From Alphaproteobacteria bacterium (GTDB lineage: Bacteria; Pseudomonadota; Alphaproteobacteria; Rhodobacterales; Rhodobacteraceae), in contig JAUHWT010000019.1 of assembly GCA_030427145.1 (NCBI GenBank), positions 36,773-100,772 of the forward strand: DNA of 64,000 bases. Direction: 5' to 3'. The number at the start of each line of letters is the position of its first letter. Position 1 is the stretch's first letter. The position numbers and the translations under genes are program-made. The notes beneath the pieces were generated by a model that saw only the letters and a program-made list of their open reading frames with translations, did not search any database and was not told where the DNA came from. Shown here piece by piece: positions 52,067-61,372 of the stretch.

Positions 52067-52723
52067 ATGATCGAGTTTCGCAACGTCTCAAAATACTATC
52101 ACACCCAGCGGGGCCGCAAAACGATCGTGGACAGGCTGAACCTGACCATTCCCGCCGGTGCCAGGGTCGGCATTCTGGGCCGCAACGGCGCGGGAAAATC
52201 CACCCTTCTGGGCATGATCGCGGGCACCGTGAAGGCCAATGAGGGTGAAATTCTGCGCCATGGCTCGATTTCCTGGCCCATGGGCTTCAAGGGCAGCTTT
52301 CACAAGGACCTGACCGGGGCGCAGAACGTGCGCTTCGTGGCCCGGATCTACGGCGTCGACACGGATGAACTGGTCTCCTACGTGGAGAATTTCGCGGAAC
52401 TGGGGGAGTTCATGAACATGCCCCTGCGCTCCTATTCCTCGGGCATGAAGGCGCGTCTGGCTTTTGGCATGTCCATGGGCATTTCGTTTGACTTCTACCT
52501 CGTGGATGAAATCACCGCCGTGGGCGACACCGCCTTCAAGAAGAAATCCCTGCACATGTTCAAAAACCGGCTGAGCAATGCCGGCGTTCTGATGGTCTCC
52601 CACTCGGTCAACACCATCCGCGCCTACTGCACCAGCGGACTGGTGATTGAGAACGGCGCCGCCAGATGGTTCAGCGATATCGGCCAGGCGGTGGATTTCC
52701 ACCGCTCGAACATGGGCGGGTGA
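52067..52723 (+). CDS. kpsT: Capsule polysaccharide ABC transporter ATPase
   Basis: The 218-residue ATPase has Walker A GILGRNGAGKSTLLGMIAG, the KpsT-type signature YSSGMKARLAFGMSMGISFD, and Walker B YLVDEITAVGD, with the H-loop in LMVSHSVNTIRAYC. Its length and the short signature match KpsT/BexA. It powers KpsM. It follows kpsE by 46 bases, and a strong hairpin follows its stop. Confidence 0.9.
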   Translation: MIEFRNVSKYYHTQRGRKTIVDRLNLTIPAGARVGILGRNGAGKSTLLGMIAGTVKANEGEILRHGSISWPMGFKGSFHKDLTGAQNVRFVARIYGVDTDELVSYVENFAELGEFMNMPLRSYSSGMKARLAFGMSMGISFDFYLVDEITAVGDTAFKKKSLHMFKNRLSNAGVLMVSHSVNTIRAYCTSGLVIENGAARWFSDIGQAVDFHRSNMGG

Positions 52724-52744
52724 GCCCCCGCCCCGTCACAAAAA

Positions 52745-52773
52745 AAAGGGCCACCCGACGGGGCGGCCCTTTC
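52745..52773. terminator. Bidirectional terminator between kpsT and the spike gene
   Basis: AAGGGCC and GGCCCTT close a GC-rich hairpin. On the minus strand it is followed by eight T residues, so it is a canonical terminator for the large minus-strand gene. On the plus strand it follows kpsT by about 20 bases. Confidence 0.85.
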
Positions 52774-52802
52774 CTGGCTGTCCCGTCAGGGATCCGTGAA
52801 AA

Positions 52803-55800
52803 TCAGCCGAAAAGCCCGGTCCAGTGTTCCACGCGCGCCTTTGCATCCGCCGTGGGATTGGGCGGTGCGATAAAGCGCGTGCCGGTCGTGCCAATCACGA
52901 AGACGATGCCGTGATGCGGACAGACCTCCAGTCCCTTGTGCGAGTTCAGAAGCGGCAGGTTGCCACTGATGTCCTCAAACGTCCGGCCCGCATCCATCGA
53001 CCGGAAGACCATGGGCTGACCGTTGGCACCGGCCAGAAGGTAGATCAGATCCGGATTGCGCGGATCAATGCGGACCTTGACCATATTCAGACCCTTCAGG
53101 TCCGTGCCGAGGGCGGTGGTGGTTTTTCCGTCAAACCGCATCAGACCGGAACCGCGCCGCCACCAGTAGATCACGCTGTCATCCACCGGGCTGAGCGCGA
53201 AGGACTGCGGCTGACGCTGGCTCTTCAGCGAGGTGCCGAAGGTGGTGTAGAGGGACCAGCTGCCGCCCCGGTTCGAGGTCCGGTAGACCCTGTCCTGACT
53301 GGCGTTTACCGCATAGAGAACCTTTCCGTCCTGATGCGAGCAGGCCACGACCTTGGCGTCATACCCGGACGGGAATCCCGTTCCGCGGCTGGCCCAGGTC
53401 GACCATGTGGCGCCGGTATCACTGGAGACGTGATGGTCGGTATACATCCAGTTGCCCTCGCCAGGTACCAGCGAGAAGGAGGCAAAGGTCATGTGCGGCT
53501 TGCCACCGTCCTTGTCATTGATAATGACCTGGGGGCGGGTCCAGCTCTTCCCGAAATCCTTCGTGAAGGCCACGGCGCTGTCAGCCGAGTACTGGCCATA
53601 GGTGGTGATCAGGTGGTTGGGATTATCCGGGCTGAAGGAGCCCGAATACTGACCTGAAATGTGGCTGGCCAGACCCGTGTTGCCCGCGCTGCGCCGTTCA
53701 AACCACAGACCGCCATTTTCGGTCACATAGGCGCCGTAATCATAGATGTTGAACACAATCCGGTCGGGATTGTTTGGGTCAAACAGGATGTTGCCCACAT
53801 TGGCATGGCCCGAGCCAAGGTTGTCAACGCCATCACTGCGGTTGAGGAAGTTTTTGCCGTCCGTCGTGCGGAAGAACATGCACTTCGTCGTGGCAATCGC
53901 CTCCAGCGGTTTGCCTGGATGGGGCAGAATACCGCTCTGCAGCTCAATATTGTTGCTGACCTTGTTGTTGAACTTGTTCTGCCAGTTGGGGAATTCCCAG
54001 CCATAGGTGTTGGTGCTCAGCTCGATATTCGACCAGCTGTTGCCGCCATTTGTGGACACCTGCGCCTTCTGGCTGACAATGTTTTTATTCTCCAGCTGGT
54101 TGGTCGCCACCAGATACTGCACGTCCCGGTCCGCCGTGGAAATGAAGATCTGGTTGTAGTTTCCGGTTTTGACCGCCTTGAAGGACCGGCCGCCGTCGGT
54201 GCTGCGGTAAAGCCCCTTGTTGAGCACGACCACATGGATGTCATTGCCGTTGTCGGGGTTGATGTCCATGGAGGTGGCACGGCCGTCCGGCAGCCCGCTG
54301 GGGCTTTGTTTGGTCCAGGTTTTGCCATCATTGGTCGAGCGCCACAAACCTTCGTCACAGGCGGCCAGAATGTCGCTGCCGGAGAAGGCGATTTTCCAGC
54401 ACCGGCCCATGCCCTTGCTTTCGGGATCGGTACTGATCTTCGTCCAGGTCTCACCCCGGTCGGTGGACTGCCAGACCTCACCACCCGCACCGTTCGAGGA
54501 GATGTCCTCCGGATTGAACACGTACCAGCGGTCATGATTGGCCGGATCGAAGGCGATCAGCTCACGCCAGGCCCGGTAATACCCGCCATAGGCCGAGGAG
54601 GAACCGCCAGGCACCGCGGTGATCTCAAGCGCCTTGCGGAAGCTTTCACCAAAGTCATCGGACACGTAAATACCGCCGCCCGAATTGCCCCGGGACTGGT
54701 CCGAGACCAGGAAAATCAGCCGGTCCTCAATGGTCGGGTCGAATTTGACACTGACCGAATACCGGTTGCCAATGCCCGCATGCCGCGGCAGACCCCAGAC
54801 GGGATACTCATCGGAGGCGTTTTTGGTCGTCCAGAGACCGGACACGTCCTGACCGAAACAGGCCTTGTCGGGATTGACCGGGCTGCGGTCGCCACAGTGC
54901 ATGAACTGAAGCTGGTAGCCGGACTTGCCGTAACGGTAGGTCTTTTGGTCGTCATAGGCGTCTTTTGAGGCGAAGAAGAACGGCTTCCAGGCCCCCTCCT
55001 CTTCCGGCTTCGGCGGCTCGGGTACGGGCTGCTGCACCGTACGCGCCTGGGCCTCCTCGGACCATTCCCCGTCGGCCTGGTCGCGGTACCGGATCCGGAA
55101 CTGGCCCTGCCGTTTGGTGCCATCGGCAAAGAGATCCCAGTCACCCGTCCCCTGATTGAGCATCGCGGTGACGTATTGATTGGGCTCACCGGTGGGGGCC
55201 AGGGTCTCCCAATGGTTTTCGAGGGCGGGCACCTGACCGCTGGTCGTCCACTGCGCCTCATGAACCTGCAGTTCCGGGTCGATCCAGACCATGGGCCGGA
55301 AGGTTTCCTCCTGACCGGCCGGGGCCCAGACACTCTCAAGAAGTTTCCACTGGTCCTCGGCCGGGGGTTCCGGGGTGACCACTTCCAATTCCTCGACCGT
55401 CACCATAAAGCTGCCGGAGACCTCGCCGCCGGAATTTTTCGCCGTAACGGTGATGTTTTCCCCATCCAGCGGCGCAGCCGTTGAGATGGTGAGCAGACCG
55501 GTTTCCGCGTCAATCCGCGCTCCGGCGCCGGCCACCTCATAGCTGAGGTTCTCCCCGAAAAACACGGGCGCCGCATCAACCTCAAGCGGGCCGGAGCCCT
55601 GGTCGACGATCTCCTCGAACAGCTCACCCACCAGTTCGGGCGCCACATGGGTCACCGTCAGGGATGCGGTTTCCTCAAGGGCCGCGCCAGCGGTGTTGGT
55701 CGCGGTAACCTGACAGGAAAGCTCCCTCAGGTCCAAATCAGCTTCCGGTGTGAATTCCCGTCCGGTCGCACCCTCAACCGGCTCCCCGTCACACAGCCAC

Positions 55801-56906
55801 TGAAAGCCGAAAGCCGGCATGGGCGTCCCGCTCCAGGTCCCCTCGGAGACACTCATGGCCTGGCCGACCTTTGCCGTGCCCACCAGGACCGGCGCCGTCA
55901 GAAGAACGGGCAGTACCAGCTTCTCCGATACGGTCACCAGAAACTCCGCCGTGGCCGCGCCACCGGAGTTTTCCGCGGTCACGCGCACCGCAAGACCGTC
56001 CACGACCGATCCGGTCGGCACGCTGACGGTCCCGGTCTCCGCATCGATGGAGGCCCCTGCCCCCTTCACCGACCAGCTCAGGTCCTCACCTGAGAAAACC
56101 GCCGCCGCATCAACCAGAACCGGGCCGCTCAGACGTGTCGCGGAAATGTCCGCAAGCTCTCCCGTCACCTCAGGAGCGGCATGCACCGCGGTCACGGAGG
56201 AGGTGCGCACCACGGCCTCACCGCCCGCATTGCGCGCGGTCACCTCCGCCAGGATGGCGCGACCGTCATCGTCGGAAACAGGCGTGTATTCACGGCCCCC
56301 CACCCCGGAAATTTCCACGCCATCGCGGAACCAGCGGATGGACACCTCCGGCGCGGGCGTCCCGCTCCACACGTCGCCCGAAACAGTCAGGGCCTGTCCA
56401 ATGACACCCGTGCCCGACAGGGCCGGCTCCTTCACTGCGGCCGGGGCCGCCGCCGAGACGGACAGCTCAAAACTGCCGGTGGCGCTGCCGCCTGGGTTGG
56501 AAGCCGTCACGGTAACCGTTTCACCATCAATAAGCTCATCGGCCGCTATGGTGACCAGACCGGTGACGGAGTCAATCACCGCCCCGCGTCCGGAAATTTC
56601 AAATGCCAGATTTTCACCGGAAAATGACCCGGCTGCGGCAAGCACGACCGGTTTTTCGCCCAGAACAAGCGTCTGATCCTCAAACGCCGTCACCAGAACC
56701 GGAGCCGGCGTGATATCCGGCATCACCAGACTGAACCGGCCCGAGACCGGACCGCTGTCCCCCGAAGCGCTCACCTCAATATCGACCCCCCCGGCCAGTG
56801 CCGCCGACGAAATGGAGACAAGACCGGTTTCGGGATCAATGGCGACCCCCTCGCCCGTAAAACTGAAACTTACGCCTTCTTTGCTGAAATTTATCGCTGC
56901 ATTCAC
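52803..56906 (-). CDS. Giant Ig-like/Asp-box beta-propeller protein, predicted spike fibre
   Basis: The 1,367-residue protein (GTG at 56906, preceded by CAGGAAATCAGATA) has no signal peptide. Its first 680 residues hold at least four Ig/cadherin-like units, each with a motif such as IDPETGLVSI, IDSVTGLVTI or IDAETGLLTI, and two units with GTWSGTPMP-type sequences. The second half contains at least eight Asp-box repeats (TDRGETWTKI, TNDGKTWTKQ, STDGGRSFKA, STNGGNSWSN), which form sialidase-like or BNR propellers that bind glycans. It lies downstream of a spike-base homologue in the same direction. I infer a receptor-binding fibre for a phage-like particle; a surface adhesin or glycan-binding enzyme is the alternative. 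Confidence 0.65.
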   Translation of the reverse strand: MNAAINFSKEGVSFSFTGEGVAIDPETGLVSISSAALAGGVDIEVSASGDSGPVSGRFSLVMPDITPAPVLVTAFEDQTLVLGEKPVVLAAAGSFSGENLAFEISGRGAVIDSVTGLVTIAADELIDGETVTVTASNPGGSATGSFELSVSAAAPAAVKEPALSGTGVIGQALTVSGDVWSGTPAPEVSIRWFRDGVEISGVGGREYTPVSDDDGRAILAEVTARNAGGEAVVRTSSVTAVHAAPEVTGELADISATRLSGPVLVDAAAVFSGEDLSWSVKGAGASIDAETGTVSVPTGSVVDGLAVRVTAENSGGAATAEFLVTVSEKLVLPVLLTAPVLVGTAKVGQAMSVSEGTWSGTPMPAFGFQWLCDGEPVEGATGREFTPEADLDLRELSCQVTATNTAGAALEETASLTVTHVAPELVGELFEEIVDQGSGPLEVDAAPVFFGENLSYEVAGAGARIDAETGLLTISTAAPLDGENITVTAKNSGGEVSGSFMVTVEELEVVTPEPPAEDQWKLLESVWAPAGQEETFRPMVWIDPELQVHEAQWTTSGQVPALENHWETLAPTGEPNQYVTAMLNQGTGDWDLFADGTKRQGQFRIRYRDQADGEWSEEAQARTVQQPVPEPPKPEEEGAWKPFFFASKDAYDDQKTYRYGKSGYQLQFMHCGDRSPVNPDKACFGQDVSGLWTTKNASDEYPVWGLPRHAGIGNRYSVSVKFDPTIEDRLIFLVSDQSRGNSGGGIYVSDDFGESFRKALEITAVPGGSSSAYGGYYRAWRELIAFDPANHDRWYVFNPEDISSNGAGGEVWQSTDRGETWTKISTDPESKGMGRCWKIAFSGSDILAACDEGLWRSTNDGKTWTKQSPSGLPDGRATSMDINPDNGNDIHVVVLNKGLYRSTDGGRSFKAVKTGNYNQIFISTADRDVQYLVATNQLENKNIVSQKAQVSTNGGNSWSNIELSTNTYGWEFPNWQNKFNNKVSNNIELQSGILPHPGKPLEAIATTKCMFFRTTDGKNFLNRSDGVDNLGSGHANVGNILFDPNNPDRIVFNIYDYGAYVTENGGLWFERRSAGNTGLASHISGQYSGSFSPDNPNHLITTYGQYSADSAVAFTKDFGKSWTRPQVIINDKDGGKPHMTFASFSLVPGEGNWMYTDHHVSSDTGATWSTWASRGTGFPSGYDAKVVACSHQDGKVLYAVNASQDRVYRTSNRGGSWSLYTTFGTSLKSQRQPQSFALSPVDDSVIYWWRRGSGLMRFDGKTTTALGTDLKGLNMVKVRIDPRNPDLIYLLAGANGQPMVFRSMDAGRTFEDISGNLPLLNSHKGLEVCPHHGIVFVIGTTGTRFIAPPNPTADAKARVEHWTGLFG

Positions 56907-57066
56907 TATCTGATTTCCTGATTTTCGAAAGAAAAGGGATTGGCAGGCATATGCGTATTCGTGAAAGCTCCCCCCTGGGGCGCATGTGCGCGTGTTACGG
57001 ACATGCGCCGCGGCCATTTTCAGTGTCACCTCACTGAAAACAGCGGTCATTCATGTGGGCAGCCCC

Positions 57067-57330
57067 TTACCACAGCCCCACAATCCGTGTGGCCGTGGTC
57101 CCCGTCGCCAGCACCCGTGCCGCCCGGATCGGCAAAAGCGATCCGGCGGCAACATTGGCAAAGACCAGATCCGTTCCGTCCAGCAGACGCAGCGCCAGAT
57201 CGCCCCCACCGCCCACGTAAATCGCGCGGGTGACATGAACGAGATCCGTGGAATTGTCCGGGATCACCGCCGTGCCGTTTTCAGGTGGGGAGGTCAGGCT
57301 GCGCGTATGGCTGTCGAAGATGTCGTTCAT
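57067..57330 (-). CDS. GTA-type spike base protein (Rcc01079/GhsA-like)
   Basis: The 87-residue protein starts MNDIFDSHTRSLTSPPENGT and ends with LLPIRAARVLATGTTATRIV and GLW. The pattern of a small beta-rich protein ending TGTTAT-IV-LW, with an internal IYVGGGGDLALRLLDGTDLV, is the one I know for the spike-base family named after Rcc01079 of Rhodobacter capsulatus. There GhsA and GhsB form the head spikes of the gene transfer agent and bind the recipient capsule. The ATG at 57330 is preceded by CAGGGGACATCC. It lies 160 bases upstream of the fibre-like gene. No other capsid, tail or terminase gene is present. Confidence 0.65.
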   Translation of the reverse strand: MNDIFDSHTRSLTSPPENGTAVIPDNSTDLVHVTRAIYVGGGGDLALRLLDGTDLVFANVAAGSLLPIRAARVLATGTTATRIVGLW

Positions 57331-57630
57331 GGATGTCCCCTGGACGGGCGGCATGACATCACGGCTGTACTGAAAAGGGGTTTACGGGGAAGTCCGGGCC
57401 CAAACCATGCCGCAGGATGCCAGCTCGCGATCTGATACTGCCTGGGCGGCCCGGATGGATCACGCCCTGCGGACGCGATCCCAACACCCTTCTTTTTACC
57501 GCAAATGGCCCAAAAATGGAAGCTTCGCAGAGCAGCGGACGCGGCCCCGCCACACCGCGCAACACTCCCGCTTTCCTCCGCGCCAATTCCCGGTATTGTG
57601 CCGGTCCGGCCCACGAGAAAGGAAATAACG
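57331..57630. other. Divergent intergenic region next to the spike operon
   Basis: These 300 bases separate the spike-base gene from a secreted-protein gene on the other strand. The region is GC-rich; the TTCTTTTTACCGC stretch near 57490 is its most A+T-rich part. No CtrA box or palindrome was seen. Confidence 0.3.
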
Positions 57631-59703
57631 GTGCGCATCCCGGCAGCGGGCAAATCCTGGCTGATCCCGCCGGCCACGGCCATTCTGCTCGCCCTGGCCC
57701 TGGCAGCCCAGGCCCAGGACACGGAGCAGCCCCCAAGGCCGGAGCCGCGCGCCGTCGCGCCAGCCCAGACCGCGCTGACGGAACCCGATCCGCAGGTGGC
57801 CGCGCGGCTCTTTGCCATGCCGCGGATTATCGCCGCCACCCGCTCGGCCGTGGAGGAGATCCAGGCCGGGGATCCGGAGGCTGCGGCCCGCATCCTTGAC
57901 GCCTGGATTGCCCGCTACCCCAGGGATGGCGGCCTGCGCACCAGCCGCGCCGCACTCGCCATGCTCACTGGGGACAGGACGGAAGCGCTTGAACAGCTCA
58001 AAGAGGCCGTCACCACGGGCGGTCTCGACATGCGCGATGTCGCCGAGGACCCCCTGCTGTCGCCTCTCGCCGGGGATCCGGAGCTCGGCGCGGACTATGC
58101 GGCCCTTTTGCGGACCCCGCCATCGGAGCCCCCGCACTCCGCTGAACCCGCCCCCCTCACGGAAGCCCGCGCCCCGGTGACCGCCGCGAACACGACCTGG
58201 AACCCGGCGAGCGAGCGACTTGAGCCCCGCTTCAGCTTCCCCGACGCGCCCTTCGGCCCGGTCCTTCCCTCCACGCCGAAATCGGCCGCCTACGAAATTC
58301 TGCGCGAACATGCCCGCCAGGACCGGGCCGCCGGCAACCATGGCGACCTCTACGACAACCGGGACCGGGGACACTCGGCCCTGCGCCCGGAGGCACATCC
58401 GCAGCTCACCCATGTGGTCTATGGCGACGCCGCGAAAAAAGCCGGCACCGATTACGGGCTGGCCGGGGAATACCTCTTCGACCGCCCAACCCTCGGCAAC
58501 TCCTCCACCGCCTTTACGAACGGCCCGTTCTGGCGCAGCCAGCCGCGCTACGCCATGACGAGCCCCGATGGCACCGGTCCCATGCGGATCTGGCAGGAGG
58601 CCTCGGCCAACCATCTCTACATCTATCCCTCCCACAAGGATTTTACGGAGAAAAACGGCGACCTGTTCCCGGCCAACTCGCCACATATTCTGATCTCCCA
58701 CGGCTCCTCATACTCGGACAAACCCTTCATGGAAGCCGTGGCCATGATCCTGGCCGCCTTTACCCCGGAGACCAAGGAACGGCTGATCGCGGAAAACATG
58801 ATCGTGCCCACGGTGCAGATGGTGTTCCGCCGCTCCCTGCAGAACGTGCGCTCCCGCGGGAGCTACTTTAGCGGCGCGGCGCATCCGGCGGTGTTTGCCG
58901 GTCATCAGATCAACCTCGCGCGCATGGTCAGTCTTGCCAATGCCATCACCCCGGACACCATTCCCGCCGAGGTGCGTTTCCGCGTGGAAACGGAGGAGCT
59001 GGGTGTTGAGGGCATCGATTTCTTCGGCCAGGGCCTGAGCGAGAGGCTTTTCGACACCCCCGCCTCCATTGCCCGCATCTGGCGCTCGAAAACCGGCCGC
59101 CGCACCATGATCCTGGACGCGGGCGACAGCCGCGACATCAACGGAAATCCGCTGGAGTTTTCCTGGAGCATCCTGCAGGGCGATCCGGAAAAAATTACGA
59201 TTGAGCCCCTGGAGGACGGGCAAAAGGCCCGCATCACCATCGACTGGCACGACCCGTTCCAGATCTCCGATGAGGTGCGGATCACCACCTCCCGCGTGGA
59301 TATCGGCGTCTTTGCCCATAACGGCACCCATGACAGCGCTCCCGCCATTGTGAGCTGGTATTTCCCCGCCCATCAGAAACGGACCTACGCGACCGCTCCC
59401 GATGGCACGCCACGCATCACCGCCATTGATCACATGGCCCCCTCCCATGCGGAGGTTCATGCCGATCCGCAGCTTTTCGCCGGTATGGACTGGCGCGACG
59501 AATTTAAATGGGACCCCGACGGAACCTCCGCAGGCTGGACGCGTTACCGTGGCGAGCGACAGGATGACTACACGGAGGCGGGAGAACGGATTCTGACCAG
59601 ACACCCCGACGGCACGCCGCAGCGCACGGAACCCGTGGCACACGTTTTGCGCCGGTCCGGTGATGGAACCCTGGTCACGGAGGAGCTTTCCGGAGGCCGG
59701 TGA
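57631..59703 (+). CDS. Large secreted protein of unknown function with PKD-like segment
   Basis: The product, about 690 residues, has a signal peptide (LIPPATAILLALALAAQAQ) when started at the GTG at 57631, which is preceded by AGAAAGGAAATAACG. Residues about 45-150 include a TPR-like helix pair (AARILDAWIARYPRDGGLRT). The central part contains THVVYGDAAKKAGTDYGLAG, then YIYPSHKDFTEKNGDLFPAN. Near 490-560 there is a PKD- or DUF1593-like stretch, MILDAGDSRDINGNPLEFSW and VDIGVFAHNGTHDSAP. I do not recognise the whole protein. It may act on polysaccharide in the periplasm or outside the cell. Confidence 0.6.
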   Translation: MRIPAAGKSWLIPPATAILLALALAAQAQDTEQPPRPEPRAVAPAQTALTEPDPQVAARLFAMPRIIAATRSAVEEIQAGDPEAAARILDAWIARYPRDGGLRTSRAALAMLTGDRTEALEQLKEAVTTGGLDMRDVAEDPLLSPLAGDPELGADYAALLRTPPSEPPHSAEPAPLTEARAPVTAANTTWNPASERLEPRFSFPDAPFGPVLPSTPKSAAYEILREHARQDRAAGNHGDLYDNRDRGHSALRPEAHPQLTHVVYGDAAKKAGTDYGLAGEYLFDRPTLGNSSTAFTNGPFWRSQPRYAMTSPDGTGPMRIWQEASANHLYIYPSHKDFTEKNGDLFPANSPHILISHGSSYSDKPFMEAVAMILAAFTPETKERLIAENMIVPTVQMVFRRSLQNVRSRGSYFSGAAHPAVFAGHQINLARMVSLANAITPDTIPAEVRFRVETEELGVEGIDFFGQGLSERLFDTPASIARIWRSKTGRRTMILDAGDSRDINGNPLEFSWSILQGDPEKITIEPLEDGQKARITIDWHDPFQISDEVRITTSRVDIGVFAHNGTHDSAPAIVSWYFPAHQKRTYATAPDGTPRITAIDHMAPSHAEVHADPQLFAGMDWRDEFKWDPDGTSAGWTRYRGERQDDYTEAGERILTRHPDGTPQRTEPVAHVLRRSGDGTLVTEELSGGR

Positions 59704-60065
59704 AAAACGGCGGAAGAGGGGTTTTCCAAAAGCCTGCACCGCAGGAGGCAGAACAATTTACAGTTGAGTAAAATCAAGGCAGAGCCGGATTTTGCCGCCC
59801 AGGCCGCGCGGCCGCGAAAAGCCCCGTACCCGCCGTGCCCACATATGTGACAGTCCCGAAGAAATCGGGACATACCAGAGGATTGGACCCGGTTTTTGAT
59901 GCGCCCCGGTGTTTGGAAGTCTCCGGTCCGGAGGCCTTGGCCAAAGGCATAGGCGGATTTTCGCCCACCGGAGAGCCGCATCGGAATTCGATTGCGTTTG
60001 CGCGCCAGGGCTGTGCTAGGGTTTGGTTAATAACCAAAAAATAAGAAAAAATTGAGGCTGAAAAA
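59704..60065. other. Intergenic region with a hairpin
   Basis: This 362-base gap holds a hairpin (GTCCCGA at 59853-59859 with TCGGGAC at 59865-59871) without a T-tract. The last 60 bases are A+T-rich and precede the sulfotransferase gene. No gene is supported. Confidence 0.4.
60021..60035. promoter_or_regulatory. Palindrome upstream of the sulfotransferase gene
   Basis: TTGGTTAATAACCAA is a perfect palindrome with two 7-base arms and a central A, ending 30 bases before the ATG at 60066. It is a plausible operator for a dimeric regulator. The following A-rich stretch may act as promoter or leader. Confidence 0.4.
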
Positions 60066-61061
60066 ATGTTGGACTTGGAACAGCGGAGAGATCCGTCTGG
60101 GCTGGATATCCGGGCGGATTCCAAAAGGCCCATACTCGTAACCGGCGCGCCAAGGTCAGGTTCAACCTGGGTTGGCAACGTGCTCTCCCTCGACAGGGAT
60201 TCCGGCTACATCTACGAACCCTTCAACAAGAACTGCCCCCCGGGTCAGTGCCGTGCGCGGTTTCACCACGCCTTCACCTATGTCACGGCGGATAACGAGG
60301 AGTACTACCTCGATCCCCTGCGGGACACGCTCTCCTGGAAATACAGCCACGGTGCGGAAATGCGCCGGATCCGTACGCCCAGGGATTTTGCCCGCATGGC
60401 CCGCGACCTGACCTATTTCCAGACCATGCGCCAGCGGAACGCCCGTGTGGTTCTGAAAGACCCCCTGGCGGTGTTCTCCTCCGACTGGATCGCCTCGCGC
60501 TTCGACGCGAAGGTGGTGGTGGTCATCCGGCACCCGGCCGCCTTTGTGGCCAGCCTGCGGGCCGCCGGCTGGCATCACGTGCCCTTCGAGGTCTTCCGCG
60601 ACCAGCCGCAGCTGATGGAGGAGCGTCTCGCCCCCTTCCGGGACCGCGTTCACCAGGCCTGCGAAACCCCGCTGGATGGTGTGGCCTCGGGCTGTCTTCT
60701 GTGGAACATGCTGCACTACCATATCAGCCTGCTGTCCCGCGAGCATCCCGATTGGATTTTCGTGCGCCACGAGGACCTGTCCCGCGATCCCGAACAGGAG
60801 TTCCGCGCGGTCTTTGACAGTCTTGGTCTCGATTTCAGCCCGGCGGTGGAAAACGACCTGAAGCAGTATACCGAGAACAGCGGCACCCTTGGCCGTCTGT
60901 CCCTCTATCACAACAAGAGGGCCACCAGACGGAGCAGCAGGGACAGCATCACGCGCTACCGGAAACGGCTCAGCCCCGATGAGCTGACCGACATCCGCCG
61001 GGCCACCGCCACCATGGCGGACCGGTTCTATTCCGCAGCGGACTGGGAAATCACGGATTAA
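60066..61061 (+). CDS. PAPS-dependent sulfotransferase (family 1)
   Basis: The 331-residue protein has a textbook 5' PAPS loop PILVTGAPRSGSTWVGNVLS (about 22-41) and a 3'-phosphate segment VVVVIRHPAAFVASLRAAGW (about 153-172). The segment IFVRHEDLSRDPEQEFRAVF is the usual third conserved part. The C-terminal RLSLYHNKRATRRSSRDSIT is strongly basic. This is the sixth sulfotransferase-like gene of the window. A palindrome lies just upstream. The acceptor is unknown, but a polysaccharide is likely from context. Confidence 0.85.
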   Translation: MLDLEQRRDPSGLDIRADSKRPILVTGAPRSGSTWVGNVLSLDRDSGYIYEPFNKNCPPGQCRARFHHAFTYVTADNEEYYLDPLRDTLSWKYSHGAEMRRIRTPRDFARMARDLTYFQTMRQRNARVVLKDPLAVFSSDWIASRFDAKVVVVIRHPAAFVASLRAAGWHHVPFEVFRDQPQLMEERLAPFRDRVHQACETPLDGVASGCLLWNMLHYHISLLSREHPDWIFVRHEDLSRDPEQEFRAVFDSLGLDFSPAVENDLKQYTENSGTLGRLSLYHNKRATRRSSRDSITRYRKRLSPDELTDIRRATATMADRFYSAADWEITD

Positions 61062-61372
61062 GGCGTTTCGGCCACCGGCCGGAACATCAACCTTCACGTT
61101 TTGCGTTCGATCGTCGGGTGATGCGAAAAGGCCGATCCCGCTGACCGAAACGGCTCAAGGCGCTTTTACCCCCATTCGGCGCCCTTTTCTGCGCGGTCGG
61201 TCCCCCCGGCTGCGCAGTTGTTTTTTGGCCCGCTCCCGCGGCCCGTACGGAAGCGTTATTTACATATTGTTGGGTTTTTGTGCGATAACTGCCTGGAAAG
61301 GCACGCCCGAACCCGGGTGTGGCCCGAAACAGATGCCGGACCGGCCCTCATGGCCGCGAGAAAGAGTATCCA
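61062..61372. other. Intergenic region before the TPR lipoprotein gene
   Basis: This 311-base gap between two plus-strand genes holds an A+T-rich patch at about 61255-61285 that is a reasonable promoter for the TPR gene. No terminator, palindrome or small gene is clear. Confidence 0.3.

Noticed and set aside
52803..57330. Complete prophage or gene transfer agent cluster
   Set aside because: No terminase, portal, capsid, tail or lysis gene is visible. Only the spike-base homologue and its large neighbour suggest a phage link.
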